NCBI RefSeq assembly: GCF_028389875.1
Contig: NC_084677.1
Coordinates: forward strand, 10,706,017 to 10,770,016
Direction of reading: 5' to 3'
Source of the DNA: Rhea pennata
Lineage: Eukaryota; Chordata; Aves; Rheiformes; Rheidae
Length of the DNA stretch: 64,000 nt
This document shows positions 11,919 through 24,000 of the stretch, piece after piece (position 1 is the first letter of the stretch; each line of letters starts with the position of its first letter). Made by a program: the position numbers and the translations under genes. The notes under the pieces are model-generated. The model did not search any database, had not been told where the DNA came from, and worked only from the letters and a program-made list of their open reading frames with translations.

Positions 11919-11925
11919 CCGGAAG
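11919..11925 (+). promoter_or_regulatory. ETS/GABP-type CCGGAAG site
   Basis: ACCCGGAAGGG matches the ETS-family core and lies between the two divergent exons. ETS/GABP sites are common in bidirectional CpG promoters. Confidence 0.5.
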
Positions 11926-11950
11926 GGGAACGCGCCCCCCCCCCCGTCCA

Positions 11951-11976
11951 CCCCCGCCCCGCCCCGCCCCGCCCCG
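11951..11976. promoter_or_regulatory. Overlapping GC boxes (Sp1/KLF)
   Basis: A 5-bp period repeat of CCCCG gives several overlapping CCCCGCCCC boxes immediately upstream of IQCK exon 1. Typical of a TATA-less promoter. Confidence 0.6.
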
Positions 11977-11988
11977 CGCGTGGCGGCC

Positions 11989-12002
11989 GTTGCCGTGGCG
12001 AC
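11989..12002 (+). promoter_or_regulatory. X-box-like RFX motif next to the IQCK start
   Basis: GTTGCCGTGGCGAC fits the consensus RYYNYY-N2-RRNRAC at every defined position. It differs from the ideal GTTGCCATGGCAAC at two bases. It ends 10 bp before the IQCK ATG. X-boxes bind RFX factors and mark ciliary genes, which suits the axonemal-type domains of IQCK. Occupancy is inferred. Confidence 0.55.
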
Positions 12003-12011
12003 GCGGGCGCC

Positions 12012-12060
12012 ATGGCAGCCGCGAGGCGGCCGCGGGGGCTGTGGGAGCGCGTGTGCGCAG
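12012..12060 (+). CDS. IQCK: IQCK exon 1 (start codon)
   Basis: The ATG has a good context (GCGCCATGG, G at -3 and +4). It encodes [16 protein letters not shown] plus one base, with donor GCAG|GTGGGA. The join to exon 2 restores GAG and gives LWERVCAEYEAEQP, matching human LWEQICKEYEAEQP. The frame is also open upstream to an ATG at 11895, but that lies across the GC boxes and the opposing KNOP1 exon, so 12012 is preferred. Confidence 0.8.
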
Positions 12061-15000
12061 GTGGGAGCGCGGCCGCGGCGCCCCGCGCGCGGCTCTCAGC
12101 GGCCGCCTCAGTGTGGGGGGAGGGGCGGCCCCGGCCCCGGCCCCGGCCCCGGCCCCGGCCCCGCTCCCGCTCCTCCGCGGCGGGCGCAGCCGCGGGCTCC
12201 CTTGCGCGCTGGGAGACGGGAGAGCCGAGGCGGCTGTGTGGAGGTGGCGGCCGCGGCTGCCTCGGGGAGAGTCGCCAGGAAGCGGCTCCGGCGGGCGAGG
12301 CCGGGGCCGGGGGGCGCCGCCGCCGCGCTCCGCCGCGCTGCGTGGCCGGTGCGTGTCGTCGTCTCCTCACGGAAGCGCGCGCTCGTGTCGCGCGGCGCCT
12401 CGCGGGCTCGGCGCAGCGGGCGCCTCGGGAAGCGGGACCGTCGCCGCCCCCGTCCCGCGGCGCGGCGGCCTCGCTCCCGAATAAACCCGGCACTGTGGTC
12501 TGCAGCCCTGGAAATGGGGAGTCCGGCTTCGATAGCGCAGAGATGCCGAAGTGGTGTTTTTATTTCCTGGTTCGTAGTGCCGTACAGCAGAGTAGGTACT
12601 TCACCTTAAAATGGCACTTTTAATGTAGGAGTGAAGTTACTTACTCTGATGTGACTCGGCAGAGGCAGCTGTGCTGCCTGTGGAAGCAGCGGGGCCGGTA
12701 AATCTGGTAATTACCGCGTTAGAGTGATAAGCCCGCTCGTTCTGCCCGCAAGAATCCTCTCCTGGACTGTGTAACCTGCAAGTTTTTATATCAGGTCCGT
12801 TGTCCTCGTCCTGTAAGAACACATTAAACTTAGAACGGGCGGATGAATGGCATTATCTACAGAAATCCTGAAATTTGCATGAATTCTTCACATAAAATGC
12901 TGTTTTGTGTGTAGTGTGACCCCATTTTCATAAGTTTTTGGCCTGCTTTAATTTACAACAAATGCTTCCATATATTTTTTGTCTTTTTGTTACCCTGATT
13001 CACTCAGTAATCTATGTGGGTCATGTACTGCGTCTGCGTTTTCATTTTTTCTTCTTTGAAAGTGGAGACAGTAATAGCAATGTCCCAGGGATTTAATTGC
13101 TTATAGTGGAATCCGAGTTGAAAAGCACTATTGTGTCCTATTAAAAAGAATTACTAATTCCATGGAAGCATCTGAATTTTACTTCAAAATATTTTAAAAT
13201 ATGATTTAGGATAAAAAACTTTTCCTCAATAAAGGATTCTTTTATTGAGAAACTCGAACTTGACTTAAAGCCAGGATAGGAGACTTTAAAGTTCACATTT
13301 TCTTTAACACATTAAATCCAATGTTAAACAAATATTTAGCATGCAGTTGTCCCTTCCTTGTTTCCAACCAGAATAAGTAGCTTTAGACAGTAATGTTTGT
13401 GTAGGAGAAAAAATAAATATTTGTTCTAAAGTTTTTTGGATAAATGGTGTGCTTCTTTTTACTTTCAGAGTATGAAGCAGAACAACCTGCCTTTCCAGAT
13501 GTTTATGAGTCAAAGCAAGAATCTGTGAGTATAATTGAAGCAAAAAAAAATCTTCGCAGGACAGATTTTAAAAGTTTTTCAGTAACCAAATGGGAAAATT
13601 AGGTATCAACAGAATAGACTCATTCATAAAATTAAATGAAAACAAAACTACATATTGAAAACAACTTCTGTGAATCAACCAACAAATGTAATATTCCACA
13701 AATTATTGCTTTTATTTAAAGCAACTTGGACAATACTATCCTGAAATTAGATTACCAGCTGTGTTTAGTTTGTGCATCTGTCTTTCTGCTGTGACTCTCA
13801 AATATGCAAACATCTCTTTGCTGTGGTGTTGAAAGCAGGCGGTACTGAAATGTGCAAGAAGAAGGGATGCAAGTGTAACAAAGCAGTCATGCCCCAATTT
13901 CATATACCTGGCATATTACTTAGATGTGGCTGATGAAATCAGCAGAATTATACCTGTTCAAATTTGTTTTAAGTCTAATTTTGGCCAAATTAGTTCTAGG
14001 AAAACCTGTTTGGTAGACAGAAGCAGTACGTAAGAAGTTTTAAGAAAGACAAACCAGTTTAACTTTTTGTCCCCAGCAATTCTATGAACAGAGAAATTAG
14101 TTCTTTTGGGCATCGGGTACAAAGCTGATTTTCATTTAAACCAGGCATTTTGCAGATATTTTATCTTATTACACATTACTTAGTTTACTTTATTATATTA
14201 AAACTCAAGATTTTAGAGGTTAAATTGTTTGACAGTTGGTCTGGTTAGACATTTCTAATGTAACCTGTTTTCCTAAGTGTAACTAGCATCGGTACAGGCC
14301 ATTATTAAATTAGGATACTAAATGCCTCTTGGGGCATTGACCTGGGCATAATATATTGATCTGTTTGAGCTTCTCATGTCATAATGGAATAATAAAACTT
14401 TACGTGTTAGTACTTTTTTTTTCTAATTTCCAAAATGATCTGTTTATGGATCTTCTATATGTTAAAAAGGAGTCTTATCTGCAGTCATCAACATGCAGTA
14501 CGCTCTAAGTTTTGTGGGCCTGATCCTACTACTTGTTTTTCAATAGCTGAGAACTGTGCTCATAAATGCAAATGAATTCTAAAGTGAAACTGTTCAGGGC
14601 ACTTAGTTATTGTAACAGGTTTTCATAGCAAACTAATGGTTCTACATTCTTGGGAAGTAAGAGATATCTGCCATTCTCTAACAAGTGTAGCTTGCTGTTT
14701 GTCAAGAGTGCTATTCTGGCTCACTGTTCCTAAAAATACAGGTAAAATTGCAGACTATCTTTTTTTATAATATGCATAATTGTTTCTTTGAGGGGAAACT
14801 TAAGATTTGGTTTTGCATCTGCTTTTAATTTGTCTGTCTGTGCTTTGTTTAAAAGAAAGGTTACTTTTCTTTAAAAGCTGAGTGTCAAGACTTCCAAACA
14901 ATGCAGAAACACATATATGAACTTCTGAGTGAAAAAAATGCTGGTTCAGAAAACTAATGTTTTACATGTTTTAAACCATTTTTAATTTTCAAAGAGTTAC

Positions 15001-18000
15001 TATTTCTTAGAATGGATAAAAAATATTTTAAATGGTGGTATCTCACCGTATTGTTTTAAAAACAGCCATGTACCTTCTTTTAGGCTTGGATGTTTTTATT
15101 CTGCTGGAAACTGAAAAGTTTATTAAAGTGAAATTTTTTATTTTAAAGTACTTAGAAAACACTGGAGTCATTTAATGCTTTAATTAGAATCATAGAATCA
15201 GTAAGGTTGGAAGGGACCTCTGGAGATTATCTAGTCCAACCCCCCTGCTCAGCAGGGTCACCTAGAGCATGTGAGACAAGGTTGCATCCAGGCGGGCCTT
15301 GAATATCTCCAGAGAAGAAGACTCCACAACCTCTCTGGGCAACCTGTTCCAGAAATTATAAATGCATTATTTTTTTACCTGACCTTATAATTTTTCCTGT
15401 TGAATTGGCTTCTGTATTTTTTATAGTTTGGCTTGGAAACATATGTGAGTTACATTTATCTTGGACAGGTGTCTTTGGAGGCAGGAACATTGCAGCCGTT
15501 ATGTATGGAACAATTCTACGCAGCCTCTGCAGCTAATACTGTTGGCCAGCAGTTGCTTTCCACATGCAAAGCAGCTACCTTTTCAGAACCACCTGATCCA
15601 AAAGCATGTAAGTAAGTGTATATTATCTTGAACCCTGCTGTGATTATTTTTCTTGTATTTGACAAGGATTTGTCATTTGTTGAATGTAAAGTATTAACAG
15701 CTACAACACTTTTTCCTAAATGAAATTTGCATGATTAGTCGCCTATCTCTTAAGGCAGGGAGCCAGCTTGCCCCCTTGTCAATGGAAGAAAGCTCAAATG
15801 AGGTGGGACACACATTAGAAATAGAAATCAGTAGCGATGTCTTACAGTTAAGATAATTCTGTTCTCTTGGTAAGTGTCTATTTATTTAGCCACTTAGATC
15901 AGAGAAGGACAAGCATTTTTTCCTCTAATTTAATAATGCCAAACTGAGATCAATAAACTAAATATATAATTGAGTCTGAAAACTACTTTCAAAATATTCT
16001 CTTTGCCTATCTGATCACAAATTAGAATGGAAACAGCCTCTGAAGTTCTATTCTTCTGGGTTTTTTTTAGTCTCTATACTTAAAAAAATTCACCAAGTAA
16101 CAATGTATTTTTCTTTCAGCCCTCCTTGTGTCTTTTGTTCCTCGCTTTTTTCCATCACTTCTCATTCTGTGTTTGTTTTCTTTTCTGCCATTCATTCTTG
16201 CTTATTATGAATTCCTACTGTTAGTTAGGAGTGTTTCCCTCAGCTTTTATATATATAGCATTTTTTCAATTATGAGCATTTTCTGGCAGTGTATGAACCA
16301 ATGAAAGGTCTGAAGAAGAGAATCAATTCCATGTTTCAGTTGTGTTCTGCCAGAAGAGAAACCTTTTGTAACTTAATCTTTACTGACTGCACTAAAACCT
16401 GAATGCTTACTGCAGGGGAAGGCAGTCTGACTGGAGGACAGCATTTCAGCTAATAAGACATCCCTTCTTGTGCAAGATCCTAAGATTTTTTGTTAGTCTT
16501 TAAAGATTCCTAAAGGTATAGCAAGTCTGTAGTGTGGACTATGATGTTGAAACTCCTGAGCTAGCAGTGATCTAACCTGCTATGTTGACATGGTGCAATG
16601 TAGCACATTTCCAGAGATGCCAACTCAGTACGTCTGTGTTTGTTCCCCACACCTCCCAAGCTAACAAGCTCTGTTTTGTTCTCCCTTCTGAGGGGAGTAC
16701 TCTTGTAGCTTTGTTTGGTGTCATGCTCCCTGTGATGCTGTCTCTCTGGCTCAGTAAACTTTAATTTCTCCATGTATGATGTCTTCAACAGAAGAGATAG
16801 AAAGATCCTCCCGTTAACCTAGTTTTAAGTTTGTAATGAAAGGTCTTGTTGGGGAAGATGGGGATGTGAGGAAAAACTGGAAAGGAAATTGAACTTGAGT
16901 CTCTCCATTGGGCACGTGTTTAACCACTAGGCTATATATAGAACATGATGTAATCACAATATATCACTGCTGGGTTTTGGTGAATGTGACTGCAGCTGCT
17001 TTCTTTTGTGTGGAACTTGGTGCTGTCAGTGTGTGTTAGCATACTCTAGATATGGCAAGTAGACTTGAGCCTAGGGGCAGTGTAGTGAAAAATAAGAGAG
17101 AGGTACCAACTCAGACATCCCTGCCAAGGTGGCAAAATTGGGTATATGAGTAATACTAAATTTCTTGAGGAAATGGCAAGTAGAAAGTAATTATGAGAAG
17201 AAAATCAGGGCATCACTGAAATACAGTCTTTGTTTTTTCCTCCATCTAGAAATTCAGTTTTATGACCACCTATACTACTGCAATATGTAAAGGACATGTG
17301 TATGGATATCAAAAGTAATTTAGCTGTAACAGTACAAGAATTCAGTGCAGGCTAATTTACTTTTCTTCCTGTCAGGGTAAATTAGTCTACATTGCTTCTC
17401 ACTTCTGTAGCTAAACTGCTTCTGATGCCTGAGTTAACTAATTTAAAACTAAGCCTAGCATCTCAGAGGCACACCGTAGTTTGCACTGTTGATTTACCTT
17501 TAGTTTGCAATTTATTCAAATTTGGATTTTCTTGGCTGAAGAAAACTGAAGATAGGTCTGTAGCTGTATCTAAACTGAAAGAAGCTGTGCCTGGTTCAAG
17601 CTGAGGTGGTCCTGATAACTAATACTTGGTTTACGTTATTTGATGTTTGTCCCTTTGTGAAATCCAAGTGCTTATCTGTAAGTGAAACTGTACTCTTCTA
17701 CCCAGGCTCTCCTCGAGAATACTTAGAGTGTTACATATTTCCGACACTTTTACCTGGAATGGCTGAACTTCTACATCAAGCAAAGAAGAAGAAGTGTTTT
17801 GAGGTTAGTTTTTAGTTTTCAATTCAAATCATGGTCAGGAAATTAGAGCTTTTTATTTCACAGGCTGTATTTCATTATTTGATCTTTCACAAGAAAACCA
17901 ACTACAGTAATACAAAATAACATAGCATGTCTTGCTTTAGAACAAGTCAGTTCTGAATGTTCTTTTTTCGGTAATTTAGAACAGACTGCATACTACACAC

Positions 18001-21000
18001 ACTTGATCAATATGACAATCTCTAAATCACACCAATCTTCCTTAAAAATCCAGTTGTAACTAGCCTAAATAGTGTTGTATTTCAGAGAAATGGTATTCCT
18101 TTCAGATTATTGCTCGTTGCTCATTTAAAGGGAGTGAAGCAGAGAGCTTGAATTTTACTTACAACAATTTGCTACATTACTCAATTATTTTACCTGGATT
18201 GGCATCCAAAAATATGTATTTTTGGGGTATTTTAACTTTTTAAAATGCTGTGTAAAATTCCATTTAAATGGAAGATAAAGTGTTTAGCATAATGACCTTA
18301 TAAAGACAGTACTTTTTAATCTTTATTTGCTACATATGTATTTGTTTTTGTGTGTGTATAAACATATATGTAGAAGGAAGGAGACTCCTCATTGCATGTT
18401 GGAATATTTAAAAATGCACTAGAACTGGTTCAAAATAAAGTTCATTGTAACATCACAGCTTAACACACAGACTCCCAGCAATAGATTAGGAACTGGGAGT
18501 TGTGGAGTCTTTCATCATTTATGCTATTTTTTCCAACAATGTAAAGAATTTTTCTTCTGTTTCTTTTCTACATTTTGTATGTCTTCAACACTTTTCAGTG
18601 TAAAACTTCCCTATATCTTTATGCCTGCATCTCAACCTCATCTTACTTGCATTGTTATGAAAATAGCAATGGTTTTGGTATGTGACACACATCTGAGGAA
18701 TACAGTCTGAGCTCTTGGGGTTATAGACTAGAATGACTGTTAGGTGAAAAAGACTTTGTGTTACTAGTGGATTATTATTCATGTCTTGATCTACCTCTGC
18801 TTCAGCTAATGACAGTGACCTCCTTTTGTATGCCATCTAAATGTGGGCTTGTGTATAAGTGGTAACAGACACTGTGAAACAACTCATAAAAATTACATTT
18901 GTACTATTTGCCACTGACTTGGGCATGCCTGAGCACAGCCAAAATACACAAAACTCTACATACTTGAATGGACATCCCAAACTTGGCTTTCAAACTCCGA
19001 TCTGTACTGGTCACCCAGTGTATTCCCTTGCTAAAGTAGGAGGTTTTTTTTCCCCTACCCTAAGTTTTCCCATGCTTTATCCTATTTACTGTCAAATGTC
19101 TCAAGGGCATAGGCAATCTTAAATCTTCTTAAATCTTTTCTCTTGTGAGAATTGAGTAATACATTCATTTTTTAGAATTTAAACTCAACAATGTTTAAAC
19201 GTGCTTATTAACGTAACTCTAATTTTTCTTTCTTGTTGATGATCACAGAAAGAGGTTGCTGTAGCAAACTCTCTGATGAAATGTATTGAAGAGTGTCTTA
19301 GATAATGGAAAATGAATGAAATAATTTTCCCTAATGACTTTTGCAGTCTTCTGATCACCAGTATTTTTGCATTGTTGTTACCAAACATATCGTATAGAAG
19401 ATGAAAATGGGAAATGAATTCTGAGTATAAGTAGTTTATAAACACATCTGCAGGTTAACAGGCCACATTGTACAGATATTTCCTGTTTATCCTGATTTGT
19501 GTAGCACTGGAAGAATGTGCCAAAGGCAGGTCAATTTATGTCATTTTTTCCCTTCCATAAAGGTCAACTGCTGTACAGCTAAAGATTTAATTGACTAACA
19601 AAGAGAACAGTTACCTGGAAAAAAATATTCAAATAGACTGAATTCCTTCCAATAAGTTCACTGGATCTAACAGGGATAAGTCAAGTTCAATTTAGTCCCT
19701 TCAGTGAGAAGGAATTCACTTGTGATAGCACTGTTTTGATTTGTTTCCCCCCTTGCAAAGGAAAGAGCAACTTACTTAAAAGACAATAAATTTCAACTGC
19801 TAGGTGAAACTGAATTTAACTGTCAAAGCATAGCATTTAGTCTGTGAAACAGTTCACTGCTTAATGGAGCCTAGTTTAATGCTGTGATTTCAAATAGCCA
19901 TAGTATAAATGAGGAGGATCAGACTCTGCTATTTAATTTCAGATTCAGTTCAAGTCAGAATTTAGCCATTTGAAGTCTAAAATTATTTGTAGAAAGCTTT
20001 GCAGTGAACATGTAGGTCTCCTGAAGCTTAGGTCTTTAGCTTCTAGGAACAGTATCTGTTATTATCATGACAAGTATAGGGAAGATTTGTTAGGGAGACA
20101 TACACCTACAAGTACTCCGATAGAGCTATATGTGAATCCAGAGACTTTTGTCAGGAAGCAGATTATTAACACACACAGGGTTCAATATTGATAATTGTTT
20201 TGCAATATTCTATTCTTCTACTTTTTCTTAAAGCAATTTTTTCTTATTTCTGTGAGAGTCAGATTATATGTCTACCAAAGGTAAGATTCACCTAGAAAAT
20301 TCTAAGCTTTCTGGAATATCTTCTAGAGAATGCCATGCAATCTAGCTCTAAATTGCACATTTGTGATCCTCTGCTTACATGAATACCTTGTATCCTTCAC
20401 TGTGCAGTCAGGACCTTACATGATATTCTTCATCCACTTCACTTGTGGCTGAAATAATACATTGACCCCAATTCATGCCATGCACTAATTCCTTAAACTT
20501 TGAGAGAATTATGCCATGTAGAATGTATTTTTTTTTCCGCCTCTCTTTTCACATCCCCTGTAGCTTCATATTCATGAAGCACAGGGAGAACCATGGATTA
20601 AGGTGGTAAAGATAATGCATAGAATAAAATCCTCCTTCATACATTAAATCTTTCATGCATAAACTTTTCTTAGCAAGTACTATTAATGCCTTGATTTCTT
20701 ACATTTTAATCAAGACTTCAACCTCTTTCATGACATTTAGCAGTTTCATGCTTTAATGAAGTTCCTAATGAAGTGTTTTTCTAAAGAGTAGTGATTACAG
20801 TTGAATCTCCAATTTGACATGGTAAGTATTACTTTCTGGGTGTAGACTAGGTTTTCTCTTAGTTAAATAGTTGCTATTTTGATAAAGCATTCAGTGTCTC
20901 TGTTCCACAGTGGCTTAATGTCTTTTAGTGCTCATTCTCTGACTGCATATACCTGCAACATATCTAGTATGAGAGGGGGGCTAAAAGATACTAGCCAACC

Positions 21001-24000
21001 TCTTCTGACTTTCCAGTCAGTAATCTAGGTTGTATTCCACAAATCATGATTACTCTGGTTTATGAATAAGCAGAATAAGAATCTACACTCATTTGTACAG
21101 CTAATCTTTAAGTATGGAACACAGGAAGAAAATCCCTAGGAAAAGGAAGACCCCAGTCAATTTTATATTGATCAAAATTCATGCTTTGAATTTTGACCTC
21201 GAAATACATTTTACAGAGTGCAAAGCAGTCAAGCTAAACAGATCCTGTCTGCATGAGTCATAAGGATAAGCCTCTGCAAAGCATTTTGTGAAATTGCTTT
21301 TAGTGGTGATGAAGTCTTAGAACTAGGAGCAAAGGACACAACTTTTTTGCTCCAGAGTTCCATGTTCTGGAACCCTTTTTTAACCTGATTCTTTGTACTG
21401 TCCGTGGTATCTGTGGTTGGGGATATACATTAGCTTTGCTTCTGCCTTCTGCTCTGGACTATCCAACACATAATTTTGACTGAGCAGCAATGCAATACTT
21501 TTGTATGTGTGCCTGAGTATGCACAGCACCTCCAAGGTGATTCCAGACCAAAGAAAAACAGTATTTCATCCATTTTCCTTCTCTGCCTTGAAAACCACAA
21601 AGTATTTTAAGTATGATAGTAGAAGTTTGAATAAAATGGGAAATAATATGCAGTGTATTTTCATCCATCAGTTCTGTTAATTTCTTTACAATGAGATTGT
21701 CACTTAGAAAGAATACCCTTTGGAGAGATTTGTTATAGATATACTGCAGCAAATACCACTTTAAATCTCAATTATATATAGAGATAGATACCTCTATATA
21801 TTTGATATTTTTATATAATTTTATATAGTATCTATTATGTAAATATATAAATATATTTGATATTTAAATATCAATTAAAATATTAAAATGTATAAAAAAT
21901 TTTTCACTCATTTTAGTTGGCTTGAAAGCCACAAGTGAAGTTTTAGAAATTTTGGCTAAGCCACTGACTGTTGGCCATATCAATATTAAAGTACATAGAG
22001 TAATTTATTGTATATTTTATTTAATAAAAGCAATCAATTTAGCTTCTGTTCCTCTCCACTAGTGAAAATATGTGACCAATCCAAAGATAATAAATAATTT
22101 GAAACTATTTTCTATCTTTAGAGAAAAAGAACCAAATTTATCGCCTGTGATTTCCTAACTGAATGGTTATACAAGTAAGTTAATCATTGCTATTATAATT
22201 AAATATGCCTAATTATTCAAAAACATTCGTTTATGAATAGCTCTAATTTAAATTAATAAGAGTTTTTGTTTTTGTTTTTTTTTTAATCAGCCATAACCCA
22301 AAGAGGAAAGCTGAATCATTCACAGCATTCTTTTCCATTCCTTTTGTTAGAGACTGGCTAAAGGACCAGTAAGTCAGAGTAACCTTTTCTCCTATTCTTT
22401 TCCCCTGGTTATTCCAGAAAAGTAATAGAATTTAAATGCCTTCTAATTTTCTTCTCTAAATGTCCTTTACTATGTGCAACAAATAACTATATGATACTTT
22501 CTAACTTGATAGTATGTTAATTACAAGGCATTTTGTACCAGGATCATTTACAGAGCAATTATTTTAGTATAATTAAATAGTTTAATTTTTTTTTTTAGAG
22601 TGCAGGGCATTCTGATAGCCTAGTAATATTATGAATACCTTTGTAGTAATGAGCAAAGCAATGTTTTCAATGTTGCTTACTTTCATGAAGATCTTTATGA
22701 GGCTATACAGTCTAGAAATTCTTCCTCCAATTATAAGCAATTCTTTAAAATGCCTGTAATAATAGTTGTTATTAGGATGCATTTTTGCATTTACTCGGAG
22801 GTTTTTGGTTTTCCGTCTCAGAAATACAACTCATTTTGACAGTCTCACACTCCTGTTCCTTGTTATTCCCGTAGCTCTAACCTACACAGTAGTTTTGAAA
22901 GAAATATTACTGTCCTTGAGACTGCAGCATGTTTTACAATGCAGCTGTTGTTGTATGAAAAAAGACCAAAAGTAAAGTAGTACGTTACAGTGAGAGAATG
23001 AAAATTTTCTTGAAAATCTGTCCTCTATAATTTTTCCATTATAAATTTTTTCTGGAGGCTAGGTTGGTGGTCAGTGAAAAGTCAAAGATGAACATCTTTG
23101 TGCATATCTTCACTTTATTAGGCTGTGTAAATGGGAATTTAGTTTTTTAGATCTCTTGTCCTGTAAAACTTCAGAGAAAATTCTTTAGAAGAAACTCAGA
23201 ATTTTGAGGAGCTGCCTCAGCTAAAGGAAAGCTCCTTGGCATTCAAAGGTGACGAATTGGTGATGAAGGCATGGACGTTTGAGATTCATCAAGTCTAACT
23301 TTGGCTTTGACTAGATGGTAACTAACTTTGGTAGTCATCTGGTCAGAGCTGTGTAGGCTGTACCTGTAGTAAGAGAGGGACATCTCTCAAGAGTGATTCA
23401 TTTCATTTCAACTGCATTACCCTTGGGTACCTACTGCTGCATGATACTGTCCAGCCATCAAACATACCGTTGATGGGACTCTTCCAACCGCTAAGAGTTT
23501 CATTGTCTAGTCCACTGGGTCTTGCCGACAAGTGGAAGCATTGGATTTTGTAGTTTGGAAACTGATTATGAAATGGAGTGAGGCTATGGCATTAATTTTG
23601 TGAGTGAAAAGCCATCGAATAGTAAGCTGGTTTGGATACCACTGAATTGTGAGGATGGATATTTTTTACCTAAGATAAATATGTAAGGCCATGGCGTTAT
23701 AGACATTTCTCTTGGAAGCAAAGCTGACCTAAATGGTTCCCTGCCCTCTCCCAGCCTGCTTGTAGCCAACCTAATACTGCCCTGTCTGTTTGCTTGGCTG
23801 CTTGGCTGTTATGATCAGGGACATCTACTAAGTTAGAGGTAATTTTGCAAAAATACGTTTTGTGTAGTTATTGATCGTATTAGAACAATTCTTTGATCTA
23901 ATTCACCTGAGAATCTCATAAGCCTTTGTACTGGCACAAACAAAGGATTAAATGAAGAGCTAGGGGCAAGGTTAAGAGAACAAATGAGCCAATAAGACAC

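Larger units (their letters stand above)
11882..11950 (-). other. KNOP1: KNOP1 noncoding first exon (5' boundary approximate)
   Basis: Reading minus strand, CCGCGGCAG|GTAAGC gives a consensus donor with the exon ending at 11882. No start codon leading into the next exon is needed, because the coding ATG lies just after the next acceptor. The transcription start cannot be fixed from sequence; the outer boundary is an estimate short of the GC-box run. Confidence 0.6.
11330..12500. promoter_or_regulatory. CpG island, bidirectional KNOP1/IQCK promoter
   Basis: About 1.2 kb of very GC- and CpG-rich DNA in an otherwise AT-rich window. It spans the KNOP1 noncoding exon (donor at 11882, minus strand) and IQCK exon 1 (donor after 12060, plus strand), so the two genes start head to head within roughly 100-150 bp. 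It holds a CACGTG E-box, an ETS-type CCGGAAG, a run of CCCCGCCCC Sp1/KLF boxes and an X-box-like motif. No TATA box was seen. The long Arg/Pro/Ala-rich open frames here on both strands are composition artefacts. Confidence 0.85.

Noticed and set aside
11895-12011. In-frame upstream ATG giving IQCK a 39-residue N-terminal extension
   Set aside because: The added sequence is low-complexity Pro/Arg, crosses the GC boxes and the opposing KNOP1 exon, and does not resemble the human N-terminus. The ATG at 12012 has a better context.
11262-12623. Long open frames on both strands (for example 367 codons minus strand, 242 and 230 codons plus strand)
   Set aside because: They are Arg/Pro/Ala/Gly-rich products of CpG-island composition where stop codons are rare. 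Only the 49 bases of IQCK exon 1 fit a spliced gene.
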